This document shows, piece by piece, positions 35,589 to 44,622 of a stretch of DNA of 64,000 nt. The notes beneath the pieces were generated by a model. The model did no database searches. It saw only the letters and a list, made by a program, of their open reading frames with translations, and was not told where the DNA came from. The number at the start of each line of letters is the position of its first letter. Within the stretch, counting starts at the first letter, position 1. Made by a program: the position numbers and the translations under genes. Source of the DNA: UBA11403 sp963784615 (GTDB taxonomy: Bacteria; Pseudomonadota; Gammaproteobacteria; Legionellales; Legionellaceae); NCBI GenBank assembly GCA_963784615.1, contig CAWASG010000001.1:1798001-1862000 (forward strand), written 5' to 3'.

Positions 35589-36905
35589 AAAAATTTCACC
35601 CAATAAATCATCAGCTGTGAATTGCCCTGTTATCTCACATAAAGCGAGATGAGCAAGACGCAGGTCTTCGGCGAGTAATTCACCGGCGCGATGTTGGGTT
35701 AATTGCTGTAAACCGGTAGCTAGAAAATCGTAAGCTTTATTCAGCGCGTCAATATGACGACGTCGGGCTAAGAATTTTCCTTCAGATGCTTGATAACCAA
35801 CGACTTCTTTTATTTTATCTTTTAATAACGACAACCCTTGGCCATGCTTTGCTGAAATATAAATCGTATTGCCTTCGCACTTTGGTGAGTCAGCAGAAGT
35901 ATCAATTTTATTCAATAAACGAATCACGGGAACATGAGGAGGTAATGCGGCTTGAATAGAATCGTCTAGGATCAGCGCGTCATCAGGATGTTGTCTGTCA
36001 ATCACTAATAACACGCAATCTGCACGCCCAAGTTCAGCCCACGCTCGCTTTATGCCTTCTTTTTCAACCACATCATCACTGTCACGCAAACCCGCCGTAT
36101 CAATCAGATGCAATGGAATATCATCTAATAGAATCTGTTCTCTCATAACATCACGTGTTGTGCCAGGAACATCAGTCACAATAGCCACATCTCGCCCGGC
36201 TAGCGCATTAATCAGTGTTGATTTGCCTGCATTCGGTCGTCCGGCAATGACAACCGATAAGCCTTCTCTGATAATGGCGCCTTGATGTGCTTCTGAACGG
36301 ATGTTGGTTAGAGTAGAAATAAGACTGTTTAATTTTGTAACAATGGTGCCGTCGTTAAGAAAATCAATCTCCTCTTCAGGAAAATCAATCGCTGCTTCTA
36401 CAAATAAACGAAGGTGAACGATTTTCTCATTGAGTTGATTGATTTGTTTTGAAAACTCACCTTGTAAAGAATGCATCGCCATGCGTGCGGCGGTTAATGA
36501 GTGGGCATGAATCAGATCGGCGATCGCTTCGGCCTGTGTCAAATCCATTTTATCATTCAGAAAAGCCCGCTCGGAAAACTCACCCGGCTTGGCACAACGA
36601 GCACCTTGTTGAATACAGGCTTGAATGATTTGATCTAAGACAATGGGTGAACCATGTAACTGTAATTCAGCTACATCTTCGCCGGTGAATGAGTGTGGTG
36701 CTTTAAAATAAAGCAAAATACCTTGATCGATTATTTGATGATGTTCATCATAAAAATCTCGATAATAAGCTGTTCTGGGCGTTAATGAATCATCATGCGA
36801 GAGGTGCATGGCAATCGAGGAGGCATCTCGTCCTGACAGACGAACAATGCCGACCCCGCCTCGACCAGGCGGGGTCGCTATTGCAACGATAGTATCATCT
36901 ATCAT
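35565..36905 (-). CDS. mnmE: tRNA modification GTPase
   Basis: MnmE with MnmG modifies wobble U34 of certain tRNAs. The 446 aa protein has an N-terminal THF-binding domain (TIVAIATPPGRGGVGIVRLSG), G1 GRPNAGKST (222-230), DTAG in LIDTAGLRDSDD, and the C-terminal CIGK (FCIGK) needed for activity. It is downstream of yidC. The 24 bp convergent overlap with rsmI is noted. Confidence 0.97.
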   Translation of the reverse strand: MIDDTIVAIATPPGRGGVGIVRLSGRDASSIAMHLSHDDSLTPRTAYYRDFYDEHHQIIDQGILLYFKAPHSFTGEDVAELQLHGSPIVLDQIIQACIQQGARCAKPGEFSERAFLNDKMDLTQAEAIADLIHAHSLTAARMAMHSLQGEFSKQINQLNEKIVHLRLFVEAAIDFPEEEIDFLNDGTIVTKLNSLISTLTNIRSEAHQGAIIREGLSVVIAGRPNAGKSTLINALAGRDVAIVTDVPGTTRDVMREQILLDDIPLHLIDTAGLRDSDDVVEKEGIKRAWAELGRADCVLLVIDRQHPDDALILDDSIQAALPPHVPVIRLLNKIDTSADSPKCEGNTIYISAKHGQGLSLLKDKIKEVVGYQASEGKFLARRRHIDALNKAYDFLATGLQQLTQHRAGELLAEDLRLAHLALCEITGQFTADDLLGEIFSSFCIGK

Positions 36906-36918
36906 TTAGGCGCGATCC

Positions 36919-38631
36919 TTATTTAGCAGGAATAGCTTTTTTAGACACTGGTTTTTCACCGCTGTATTTTTGGGTAATGTACCATTGTTGCAGAATCGAT
37001 AACGTGTTATTCACAACCCAATACAATACCAGACCGGATGGTAAACTCCACATCATAGCAGTAAATAAGACCGGTAAAAACATCATGATTTTAGCTTGCA
37101 TTGGATCTGGTGGCGCCGGATTTAACCGTTGCTGAATTAACATGGTCAATCCCATAATAATAGGCAACACATGATAAGGATCTGCAGCAGACAAGTCATT
37201 AATCCATAGAATAAAGGGCGCCTGGCGCAGTTCAACGCTTTCGATCAACATCCAATACAATGCCATAAATACTGGAATTTGCACTAATATCGGCAAGCAT
37301 CCGCCTAAGGGATTCACTTTTTCTTGACGATAAAACTCCATTGTAGCCTGGCTTAATTTTGCTTTATCATCGCCATAGCGCTCTTTCAAAGCAGCAAGCT
37401 TCGGCTGAAGGCGTCGCATATTCGCCATGGATTTATAACTGGTGGTCGACAATTTGTAAAAAGCAATCTTAATGAGCACCGTTACCAATACAATCGACCA
37501 GCCCCAGTTTCCAACAATGGAATGAATTGCCGTCATGATTGAAAACAGAATCGATGAAATAAACCAAAGCAAACCGTAATCTACCGTTAAATCAAGCCCT
37601 GGTGAAATGGCACGTAATACATTAGAACTTTCTGGTCCGATATACAGTTTAGAACTAACGACTTGTTTTTGCCCTGCATCCAGCGTAATCGGCTGACTGA
37701 CTGAGCCAATGGTAAAATCATTGTTATTCGCTCGTGTATAAAAACGACTGGATTGTTTGTCATCTGGTATCCAAGCGCTTAAAAAGTAATGCTGTTGCAT
37801 TGCAATCCACCCACCTTGAACATTCGCGTCCAGGTTGGTTTTAGTCATATCTTTAAAATTCACTTTTTGGTAACGATGAACCCCTGGATTTGAATAAGAT
37901 GCACCAACATATGAACCCATATGAAACATGCTGGATTTATCTTCTTGCGGCGAAGTCCGCAGAAGCTGTGTATTCATGTAACCTTTCCAGCTCGCTTGAC
38001 TATCGTTAACCAGATCGTATTCAACATTGATGAGGTAATTTCCGCGGGTAAAAATAAATCGTTTAACAACCGTTAAGCCATCGTCATTGTGGCCTTTGAG
38101 CTGCACTACCAATTTGTCTTGATCAGTAGACAATTCATATTGTGGTTGTTCGGATTGAAAATCCCAATTCAATGTTTTAATGTCTTGATTTTGAACGACA
38201 AACAAACTGCTATTGGCTACATAGCGTTCATTGGGATTGTTTTGTAATAAGGTAACCGGCGTATTTTTGTCCTCAACACTCTCGGGGTATTGCACCAGTT
38301 TCGCTTGCACTATATCGCCTTGGCGCAAATCAATTTGTAAATCTAGGACATCAGTACGTACATGCACGATTTTGGATGATTCAAGCGTTTTGTTTTGTTC
38401 GGCTGATGACTGCGTAGCAACGACTGCTGTATTTGAGTGTACGCTATTACTGGCATCAGTCACATGCATATCAGGCAGCAGTTGACCATCGGATGTTTGA
38501 GACGTTGTTTGCTGTTCAGCAGCTGATGTTGTAACAGGCGCAACGTAAGGGTAATCTTTTTCCCAATTGATCCATAGTGAGTAAACAACCAACCCTAGGG
38601 CTGCATATAGAACTACACGTCGAAAATCCAT
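36919..38631 (-). CDS. yidC: Membrane protein insertase YidC
   Basis: YidC inserts and folds inner-membrane proteins. The 570 aa protein has an N-terminal signal anchor (RVVLYAALGLVVYSLWINWEKD), a periplasmic beta domain, and five C-terminal helices with the conserved NPLGGCLPILVQIPVFMALYW-type segment. It overlaps the yidD stop by 1 bp (TAATG). It is the usual partner of rnpA and yidD. Confidence 0.97.
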   Translation of the reverse strand: MDFRRVVLYAALGLVVYSLWINWEKDYPYVAPVTTSAAEQQTTSQTSDGQLLPDMHVTDASNSVHSNTAVVATQSSAEQNKTLESSKIVHVRTDVLDLQIDLRQGDIVQAKLVQYPESVEDKNTPVTLLQNNPNERYVANSSLFVVQNQDIKTLNWDFQSEQPQYELSTDQDKLVVQLKGHNDDGLTVVKRFIFTRGNYLINVEYDLVNDSQASWKGYMNTQLLRTSPQEDKSSMFHMGSYVGASYSNPGVHRYQKVNFKDMTKTNLDANVQGGWIAMQQHYFLSAWIPDDKQSSRFYTRANNNDFTIGSVSQPITLDAGQKQVVSSKLYIGPESSNVLRAISPGLDLTVDYGLLWFISSILFSIMTAIHSIVGNWGWSIVLVTVLIKIAFYKLSTTSYKSMANMRRLQPKLAALKERYGDDKAKLSQATMEFYRQEKVNPLGGCLPILVQIPVFMALYWMLIESVELRQAPFILWINDLSAADPYHVLPIIMGLTMLIQQRLNPAPPDPMQAKIMMFLPVLFTAMMWSLPSGLVLYWVVNNTLSILQQWYITQKYSGEKPVSKKAIPAK

Positions 38632-38861
38632 TATATTTTCTCTTTATTAGGTAAAACGGGATCATAACCACCACAAGACCACGGGTGGCACTTTACTATT
38701 CGGCTGCACGCTAAATAAACGCCTTTTAGAACACCGAAATGTTCTATGGCATCTAATGCGTATCTGGAGCAACTGGGATAAAACCGACAACGTGATTGAA
38801 GGCATGGACTAATCACATATTGATAAACCTTGATTGGAAAAGAAATGATCTGACGTATCAT
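38631..38861 (-). CDS. yidD: Membrane protein insertion efficiency factor YidD
   Basis: The 76 aa protein has the classic YQYVISPCLQSRCRFYPSCS region with CHPWSCGGYDPV near the end. The ATG at 38861 overlaps the rnpA stop (ATGA) and is chosen over an ATG 15 bp upstream inside rnpA. It aids YidC-dependent insertion. Confidence 0.93.
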   Translation of the reverse strand: MIRQIISFPIKVYQYVISPCLQSRCRFYPSCSRYALDAIEHFGVLKGVYLACSRIVKCHPWSCGGYDPVLPNKEKI

Positions 38862-39187
38862 CCCAATTTGCCCCATGCCTTATTCAAATTAACAATCAAT
38901 GTTGGATTTTTGACATTTTCTATACCGCGTTTAGCGAGGACAATAACATCTAAAGCGGGCAATGTTGTTGTTCGAAACGTTTCTCGTAATAGTCGTTTTA
39001 CTCGATTTCGCTCGTGTGCTTTGGCGACTGTTTTTTTAGCTATTGCCAAGCCCAGGCGTGCATGTCCAATGTCATTGTTACGATATAGAAAAATAAACTC
39101 TGAGGTTACCCACTTGGTTGCTTTGCTAAAAACGGCGTCATAATCAGCTTTTTTTAGCAAGCGTTTGTTTCTACAAAACTCGTTCAC
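38858..39187 (-). CDS. rnpA: Ribonuclease P protein component
   Basis: This is the protein subunit of RNase P, 109 aa. LGLAIAKKTVAKAHERNRVKRLLRE is the RNR-type signature. The start is GTG at 39187, directly after the rpmH stop (TAAGTG). It overlaps yidD at its 3' end. Confidence 0.96.
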   Translation of the reverse strand: MNEFCRNKRLLKKADYDAVFSKATKWVTSEFIFLYRNNDIGHARLGLAIAKKTVAKAHERNRVKRLLRETFRTTTLPALDVIVLAKRGIENVKNPTLIVNLNKAWGKLG

Positions 39188-39322
39188 TTATGCGGATAAT
39201 TTCAAACGACCTTTTGCACGTCGTCGTTTAATCACTAATCGACCACCGCGAGTTGCCATTCGAGCACGAAATCCATGATCCCGTTTACGCTTTAAATTAC
39301 TAGGTTGAAATGTACGTTTCAT
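39188..39322 (-). CDS. rpmH: 50S ribosomal protein L34
   Basis: This 44 aa protein runs MKRTFQPSNLKRKRDHG to GRLKLSA, the universal L34 pattern. AGGATT precedes the ATG. It is the first gene of the rpmH-rnpA-yidD-yidC-mnmE operon, pointing away from the origin candidate. Confidence 0.97.
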   Translation of the reverse strand: MKRTFQPSNLKRKRDHGFRARMATRGGRLVIKRRRAKGRLKLSA

Positions 39323-39473
39323 AATAATCCTGCCATCAATATTTTTAGAGTTGGCAATGATATGAAGTTTTTAAAGTATTGTCAATTGCGATTTTGAATA
39401 AATATGCATGAAAAAAACACAGGGTTCTTTATTCAAAAACAAGGGGTCGATTCCACAAAAATAATACCAGAGA

Positions 39474-39631
39474 CCGTTTCCTTTGGTTTTGACAGGAAAA
39501 CCATACTTCAACGAGGGGTGGCGTGGTGGTGCTTATTTTGCGCGCGGAATGCAATGAGCACGGAAAATAAGTACCACCATGACAGGCCCACGAGGATCCG
39601 TTCTTCAACCTGTCAAAATCAAAGGGAACGG
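39474..39631. repeat. 158 bp MITE-like inverted repeat downstream of the rpmH promoter side
   Basis: The left end CCGTTTCCTTTGGTTTTGAC matches the right end (GTCAAAATCAAAGGGAACGG) as an inverted repeat with two mismatches. An inner stem pairs GTGGTGCTTATTTT with AAAATAAGTACCAC. The termini resemble those of the element at 60074-60273. Confidence 0.88.
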
Positions 39632-39696
39632 ATGATAGTTCAATCATAACCCATTTTAGGTATTCAATTATTTTATCTGAAACATACAAACAGGCT

Positions 39697-39759
39697 CAGT
39701 TATTATTAAATATCTTTAAATATTTAACTTAAATTTATTATAATGCCGCGCTTTTCTGT
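39697..39759. repeat. Direct repeat copy 1 upstream of dnaA
   Basis: CAGTTATTATTAAATATCTT followed by TAAATATTTAACTTAAATTT and TATTATAATG. It is repeated 518 bp downstream with about 8 differences in 63 bp. It contains a perfect TATAAT (39739-39744). Confidence 0.9.
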
Positions 39760-40214
39760 TAATCATTTTTAAAAATGCATATTTATCATGATATTAAGTC
39801 AACTTTTATCTTGTTGGTAAGGGCTGATTTTAAGGGATACTTATATATGGATAACTTCACTGATGTTTATTTTCGATTAAATTACCCACGGATTAAAGTG
39901 GTTATTCACATGATTATACGGAGCTTATACCTCTGTTGTTCACTGGAATATCTTACTTAAATCACCCCTTACCGTATTTTAGATACATTTTTTTAGCAGA
40001 AGGTTCAGTATTATCACTTTTGTTTTCTGTGATAGTCGGTATATGCTTACTTCTTTCACTATGTGTGTATATGGTGTAATTCGTTTTAATAGAGCTACTG
40101 ACTGTCCGAGATCAATGCAAACCTCTTTCGTCTACGATATTTAATTTAATCAGGACAATTTTATGAAAAGAATGCCGTGAGTTTTTTTGTATGTATGTAG
40201 CATTCTTTTCACCG

Positions 40215-40277
40215 CAGTTATTATTATATATCTTTAAATATTTAACTTATATTTATTATAAGGTCGTACATTTCTGT
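40215..40277. repeat. Direct repeat copy 2 upstream of dnaA
   Basis: This is the second copy of the 63 bp AT-rich repeat; its TATAAT position reads TATAAG. It is followed 10 bp later by another TATAAT (40288-40293) that could be a dnaA promoter about 300 bp before the gene. Confidence 0.9.
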
Positions 40278-40591
40278 GGATATCCTTTATAATGCTCAGA
40301 TTTTCAATCTAGTTACGACGATTTCATCATGTTTATAATGATTGTATGCAGGCACGAATAAACTAGGGGTAACTTTCTATTTATATTACGCTTGTACTCT
40401 ATTAACAGGTTTGTTGTAATGAGGATCACACTATACCCACAGGATTCAAATCTGGTTCTACTAGATTTAATCACTGTAGATGATGTAAACTTTTTTCAAT
40501 TTCACGCACAATTGACCGTACAGTTTTTACCTTATTTCGGTTTATATATTTTCTTTTATTTTTTAGTGCTTCAATTTATGAGGAGTTCTTA

Positions 40592-41983
40592 GTGTCTTTT
40601 GATGTTTGGCAACAATGCTTGGGGTTGTTAAAGGAAGAGTACCCTGCTCAACAGTACAATACCTGGCTACGGCCTTTACAAGTAAAGCTTGACGACTGTC
40701 ATTTGATATTGCTTGCTCCTAATCGTTTTGTTTCTGAGTGGGTCGAAAAGAACTTTTTTCAAAGAATAAAAGAACTTGTCGCTCAAATTAGCTCCAATAC
40801 AATTACTAAGGTCAGTATTTGTGTCGGCAATAAAGTTGTGACAACTGACGATGGCGATGATGCCGCTGGTGGAACAGCTGTGGCTTTAGAACAGAAAAAT
40901 GCTGTTCCTGCTACTGTTTCATCCCCTAAAAAAATTATCGATCATTATAAAACCAGTTTTCTCAATAAAAACTTAACTTTTGCTACTTATGTTGAGGGTA
41001 ATTCAAACCAGTTACCCAAAGAAGCCGCTCGTTTAGTGGCTGAACGTCTACCCGGACAAGATCCTTCTGCTCATAATCCATTATTTATTTACGGCGGTGT
41101 TGGATTAGGTAAAACCCATTTAATGCATGCCATTGGAAACAAGATTCTTGAAAACAAACCCGATGCCAAGGTTCTTTATCTTCATTCCGAGCGTTTTGTG
41201 GCCGATATGGTTAAAGCGTTGCAAACAAACTCTATTAATGAATTTAAACGGTTTTATCGTTCTTTAGATGCACTATTAATCGACGATATTCAGTTTTTTG
41301 CGGGAAAAGATCGTTCTCAGGAAGAGTTTTTCCATACATTCAATGCGTTACTTGAAGGGCAACAGCAAATCGTATTGACCAGTGACCGTTACCCTAAAGA
41401 AATTGAAGGTGTAGAAGAAAGACTTAAATCTCGTTTTGGCTGGGGATTAACGGTAGTTGTTGAACCGCCAGAGTTAGAAACGCGAGTTGCAATTTTATTG
41501 AGTAAAGCTGCTCAATCTAATATTGAATTGCCCTATGAGGTTGCATTTTTTATTGCAAAACGAATTCGTTCCAATGTTCGTGAGCTTGAAGGCGCTCTTC
41601 GACGCGTTATTGCAAATGCTCAGTTTACAGGCAAACCCATTACAATTGATTTCGTCAATGATGCATTACGCGATTTATTGGCTTTACAAGATAAGCTCGT
41701 TACTTTGGAAAACATCCAAAAAACAGTAGCAGATTATTATAAAGTGAAAGTAGCAGATATTTTATCTAAAAGACGGAGTCGCTCGATAGCAAGACCTCGG
41801 CAGATGGCAATGGCATTAGCTAAAGAATTAACCAATCATAGTTTGCCTGAAATTGGTGATAGTTTTGGTGGACGAGATCATACAACTGTTATCCATGCCT
41901 GTAAAAAAATTAAAGAGCTTATTATGGAAGGCGGAGAATTTTCTGAAGACCACAAAAATTTATTGCGTATCTTATCGTCTTAG
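40592..41983 (+). CDS. dnaA: Chromosomal replication initiator DnaA
   Basis: DnaA binds DnaA boxes at oriC and opens DNA for replication. The 463 aa protein has the P-loop GGVGLGKTH (168-176), LLIDDIQFF (Walker B), and the C-terminal box-binding motif GDSFGGRDHTTVIHACKKI. The start is GTG at 40592 with GAGG 10 bp before it. It is in an operon with dnaN and recF. Confidence 0.98.
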   Translation: MSFDVWQQCLGLLKEEYPAQQYNTWLRPLQVKLDDCHLILLAPNRFVSEWVEKNFFQRIKELVAQISSNTITKVSICVGNKVVTTDDGDDAAGGTAVALEQKNAVPATVSSPKKIIDHYKTSFLNKNLTFATYVEGNSNQLPKEAARLVAERLPGQDPSAHNPLFIYGGVGLGKTHLMHAIGNKILENKPDAKVLYLHSERFVADMVKALQTNSINEFKRFYRSLDALLIDDIQFFAGKDRSQEEFFHTFNALLEGQQQIVLTSDRYPKEIEGVEERLKSRFGWGLTVVVEPPELETRVAILLSKAAQSNIELPYEVAFFIAKRIRSNVRELEGALRRVIANAQFTGKPITIDFVNDALRDLLALQDKLVTLENIQKTVADYYKVKVADILSKRRSRSIARPRQMAMALAKELTNHSLPEIGDSFGGRDHTTVIHACKKIKELIMEGGEFSEDHKNLLRILSS

Positions 41984-41995
41984 CCGGAGTTGTTT

Positions 41996-43102
41996 ATGTT
42001 TGAATTAACCAGTAGTAAAGCTCAGCTGATGACACCGCTTCTCACCGTCGCGGGTGCTGTTGATAAAAAACAATCCACTCCTATTTTATCCAATATTTTG
42101 ATGAAGTTGACTGAAAATCATTTGCATTTGACAGCAACCGATTTAGAGATACAAATAACCGCATGTATACCCTGTATTACCCACGGAAACACTGGGGCTA
42201 TTACTGTTCCTGCTAAGAAAATTGTTGATATCATTCGTTCTTTAGATGACGATGCTAATCCCACGATTGCCTTTCATGATGGTATTTTGGCAATTAAAGT
42301 TGGTCGAAGCCAGTTTAAATTAGCCACCCTGTCTGCGGAAGGGTACCCAAGTAGTCAGGATGAAGTGAGTGAGGTCGAGTTTTCTATACCACGCACCGTT
42401 TTATTACATCTTTTTCAATCAACCCATTTTGCCCTAACCCAAAACGATGTTCGCTTTTTTTTGAATGGTTTGCTCTTGGAGCTTGATTCACAGTCCATTT
42501 CCGTTGTCGCTACCGATGGGCATCGCATGGCGATTTCGCGTTGCTTGATCCAGCAAAATAATCAACATCATCGTTTACTTATTCCGCGTAAGGCCATTCA
42601 GGAATTGTTACGTTTACTGACTCACATTGAAGATGAGAACGTATTCATTTCTGCGGGAAAAAATCATTTCAAATTTGTCAGTCAGCAATATACTTTTGTT
42701 TCGAAGTTGATCGAATCTCGTTTTCCTGCTTATGCGAAAGTGATTCCAAGAGATCAGGATAAGCACGTGATCATTGACCGTGAATTATTGAAGCGTTCTC
42801 TTTCGCGCATCATGATTTTAGCGAATGAAAAACTACGTGCAATTACATTATTTATTCAACCGAACCAACTCACTCTAATTGCTAATAATCAGCAAAAAGA
42901 AGAAGCTATCGAAGAGTTGATGGCTCAAACCGTGGGCGGGGAACTTGAAATTAATATTAATGCGAGTTATTTATTTGATGTACTTAATTACATTGAAGGC
43001 GAAACTATTCGGTTGTCATTTTCTGATACCAACCAGAGTATTCTGGTTGAATCGATTCTCGATCCATTGTATCAATATATTATTATGCCGATGAAGCGAT
43101 GA
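41996..43102 (+). CDS. dnaN: DNA polymerase III beta subunit (sliding clamp)
   Basis: This is the ring-shaped processivity clamp, 368 aa from ATG 41996 (GGAG 7 bp before). MFELTSSKAQLMTPLL, VVATDGHRMAISR and the C-terminal YIIMPMKR are typical. A TTG six bases upstream is not preferred. Its stop overlaps the recF ATG. Confidence 0.98.
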   Translation: MFELTSSKAQLMTPLLTVAGAVDKKQSTPILSNILMKLTENHLHLTATDLEIQITACIPCITHGNTGAITVPAKKIVDIIRSLDDDANPTIAFHDGILAIKVGRSQFKLATLSAEGYPSSQDEVSEVEFSIPRTVLLHLFQSTHFALTQNDVRFFLNGLLLELDSQSISVVATDGHRMAISRCLIQQNNQHHRLLIPRKAIQELLRLLTHIEDENVFISAGKNHFKFVSQQYTFVSKLIESRFPAYAKVIPRDQDKHVIIDRELLKRSLSRIMILANEKLRAITLFIQPNQLTLIANNQQKEEAIEELMAQTVGGELEININASYLFDVLNYIEGETIRLSFSDTNQSILVESILDPLYQYIIMPMKR

Positions 43103-44151
43103 GTGTTTGTCAACTTAACATTCATTCATTACGGAATATTCATCAAGCCAAATTAACCCTTCACCCTTCGTTTAATGTGTTTCACGGTGCTAATGGAAGT
43201 GGAAAAACATCAGTGCTCGAAGCGATTTATCTTTTATCGGCAGGCTATTCTTTTAAAACCCGTGAAACGCTTCCTTTGGTTCGCTATGGCGAGCGCCATT
43301 TAACGGTCTATGCGCGAACATTTTCTGATGAAACGGTTAGCCTTAGAAAAATTATTTCAGGACCTACGCAAGTTAAGTTGAATACTCAGTCCTGTCAGAA
43401 GAATAGTATGCTGGCCCGGTTTATTCCTTGCCAAGTGTTTTACCAAGATATTTTTCAAATCATCGATGCTGGCCCTTCTGTTCGTCGCAGTCTGATGGAT
43501 TGGGGAGTGTTTCACGTGAAACATGAGTATCATGAGTTATGGCGTAACTATCGACAGGTATTGAAACAGCGTAATGCATTACTTCGCCAGCGGCCTTCTC
43601 GAAATAACATTTTGCCGTGGGATCGTCAGCTGGTTGAATTGGCCAATGACTTAAATCAACTTCGACAAGATTACTTTAAAGAATGGCAGGTTGCCTTTCA
43701 GCAGTTTCTCTCTCAGTTAAGTGATATTGAATGCACGATTAATTATTATCGTGGTTGGCGTGACAATGGAAAGACCCTTGATGTGATCCTGGAAGAGCAG
43801 TTTGCAGCCGATTGCCAACGTCAATATACACAATCAGGCGCCCATCAAGCGGATATTCGGTTTGAAACGACCAATGCAACCGCAAAACAAGGCTTATCAC
43901 GCGGGCAGCAGAAGATTATATTAATTGCCCTGAAGCTCGCTCAAGGACATTTACTGGAAAAAAATTGTATTTATTTGTTTGATGATATCACGGCAGAATT
44001 GGATATTAATCATGTTAGGCAATTAATGCGTTGTTTGCAGGATGTAAAAGGTCAAAAAATTATGACTGTATTAGATCCGGTTTCCCTTCAATCAGTATTA
44101 GATACAACAGAAGTTCAATATTATCATTTGAATCAGGGAACTGTTGTATGA
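43099..44151 (+). CDS. recF: DNA replication and repair protein RecF
   Basis: This SMC-like ATPase loads RecA at gaps. The 350 aa protein has Walker A GANGSGKTS (30-38) and signature LSRGQQKIILIALKLAQG, then LFDDITAELD. It is ATGA-coupled to dnaN. gyrB does not follow, which is a gene-order difference from E. coli. Confidence 0.96.
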   Translation: MSVCQLNIHSLRNIHQAKLTLHPSFNVFHGANGSGKTSVLEAIYLLSAGYSFKTRETLPLVRYGERHLTVYARTFSDETVSLRKIISGPTQVKLNTQSCQKNSMLARFIPCQVFYQDIFQIIDAGPSVRRSLMDWGVFHVKHEYHELWRNYRQVLKQRNALLRQRPSRNNILPWDRQLVELANDLNQLRQDYFKEWQVAFQQFLSQLSDIECTINYYRGWRDNGKTLDVILEEQFAADCQRQYTQSGAHQADIRFETTNATAKQGLSRGQQKIILIALKLAQGHLLEKNCIYLFDDITAELDINHVRQLMRCLQDVKGQKIMTVLDPVSLQSVLDTTEVQYYHLNQGTVV

Positions 44152-44156
44152 CATGT

Positions 44157-44582
44157 TTATTTCCACCATTTTGGTTTTATGAGTTTAACTTTGAGTTGCC
44201 ATCCATTTTTTTCAACAGTTGCGCGCACTAATTCACGAATTTTTCCAAAATCGTATGCATAATCTTCACCGCCCAATACAAATCCTTCGCCACTTCCTGA
44301 GCGCTCAAGTCCTTTGACAATGTAACTTTCTTTGGAAAAACCGGATGTCTCACCCCCCCATCCAGAGGATTTTTTTGAGATCATATCCCAGTAATAGACC
44401 GTTTTCTTATCCGCATCTAACAAGGCACGGCCAGAAAAGCTAATTCTGATGTTGTTTACCCATCCCTTGGATTCCGAATTTGTTTTAAAATCAAGAATAT
44501 TGGGATCTACCTGCTTTACATGAAGGAGATCATTGGCAAGTGATAAGAGGTCATGTATCAGGGGTTCATTTGTAGTGTCCAT
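44157..44582 (-). CDS. Hypothetical protein, 141 aa
   Basis: A soluble protein with no signal peptide and a basic C-terminus (KVKLIKPKWWK). It contains a Ser/Gly-rich middle (SSGWGGETSGFSKES, SGSGEGFVLGGEDYAYDFG). GGAGA precedes the ATG. I do not recognise a family. It lies next to the TM2-domain gene on the same strand with a 40 bp gap and may be co-transcribed. Confidence 0.6.
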   Translation of the reverse strand: MDTTNEPLIHDLLSLANDLLHVKQVDPNILDFKTNSESKGWVNNIRISFSGRALLDADKKTVYYWDMISKKSSGWGGETSGFSKESYIVKGLERSGSGEGFVLGGEDYAYDFGKIRELVRATVEKNGWQLKVKLIKPKWWK

Positions 44583-44622
44583 TTCAATGTCTCCAAAAGA
44601 AGTGCAAACAAGTAACGAGATA

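Larger units (their letters stand above)
39323..40591. other. Gene-poor AT-rich region between rpmH and dnaA; oriC candidate
   Basis: This is 1.27 kb between divergent rpmH and dnaA, the place of oriC in many gammaproteobacteria (for example Pseudomonas). It contains one good DnaA-box-like site (TTATTCACA, 39902-39910) plus near matches (ATATCCACA on the - strand, about 40275-40283; TTACCCACG near 39882). It also has AT-rich stretches, a 63 bp direct repeat and an inverted-repeat element. Several open frames under 70 codons look non-coding. The low number of consensus DnaA boxes leaves the call uncertain. Confidence 0.5.

Noticed and set aside
39404..39689. Short open frames in the foldback near rpmH
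   Set aside because: They are encoded by the MITE-like inverted repeat, on both strands.
39775..39960. 61-codon frame in the origin candidate
   Set aside because: AT-rich and without a ribosome site or recognisable features; likely chance.
40392..40592. 66-codon frame just before dnaA
   Set aside because: Hydrophobic chance frame ending at the dnaA ribosome site; no family features.
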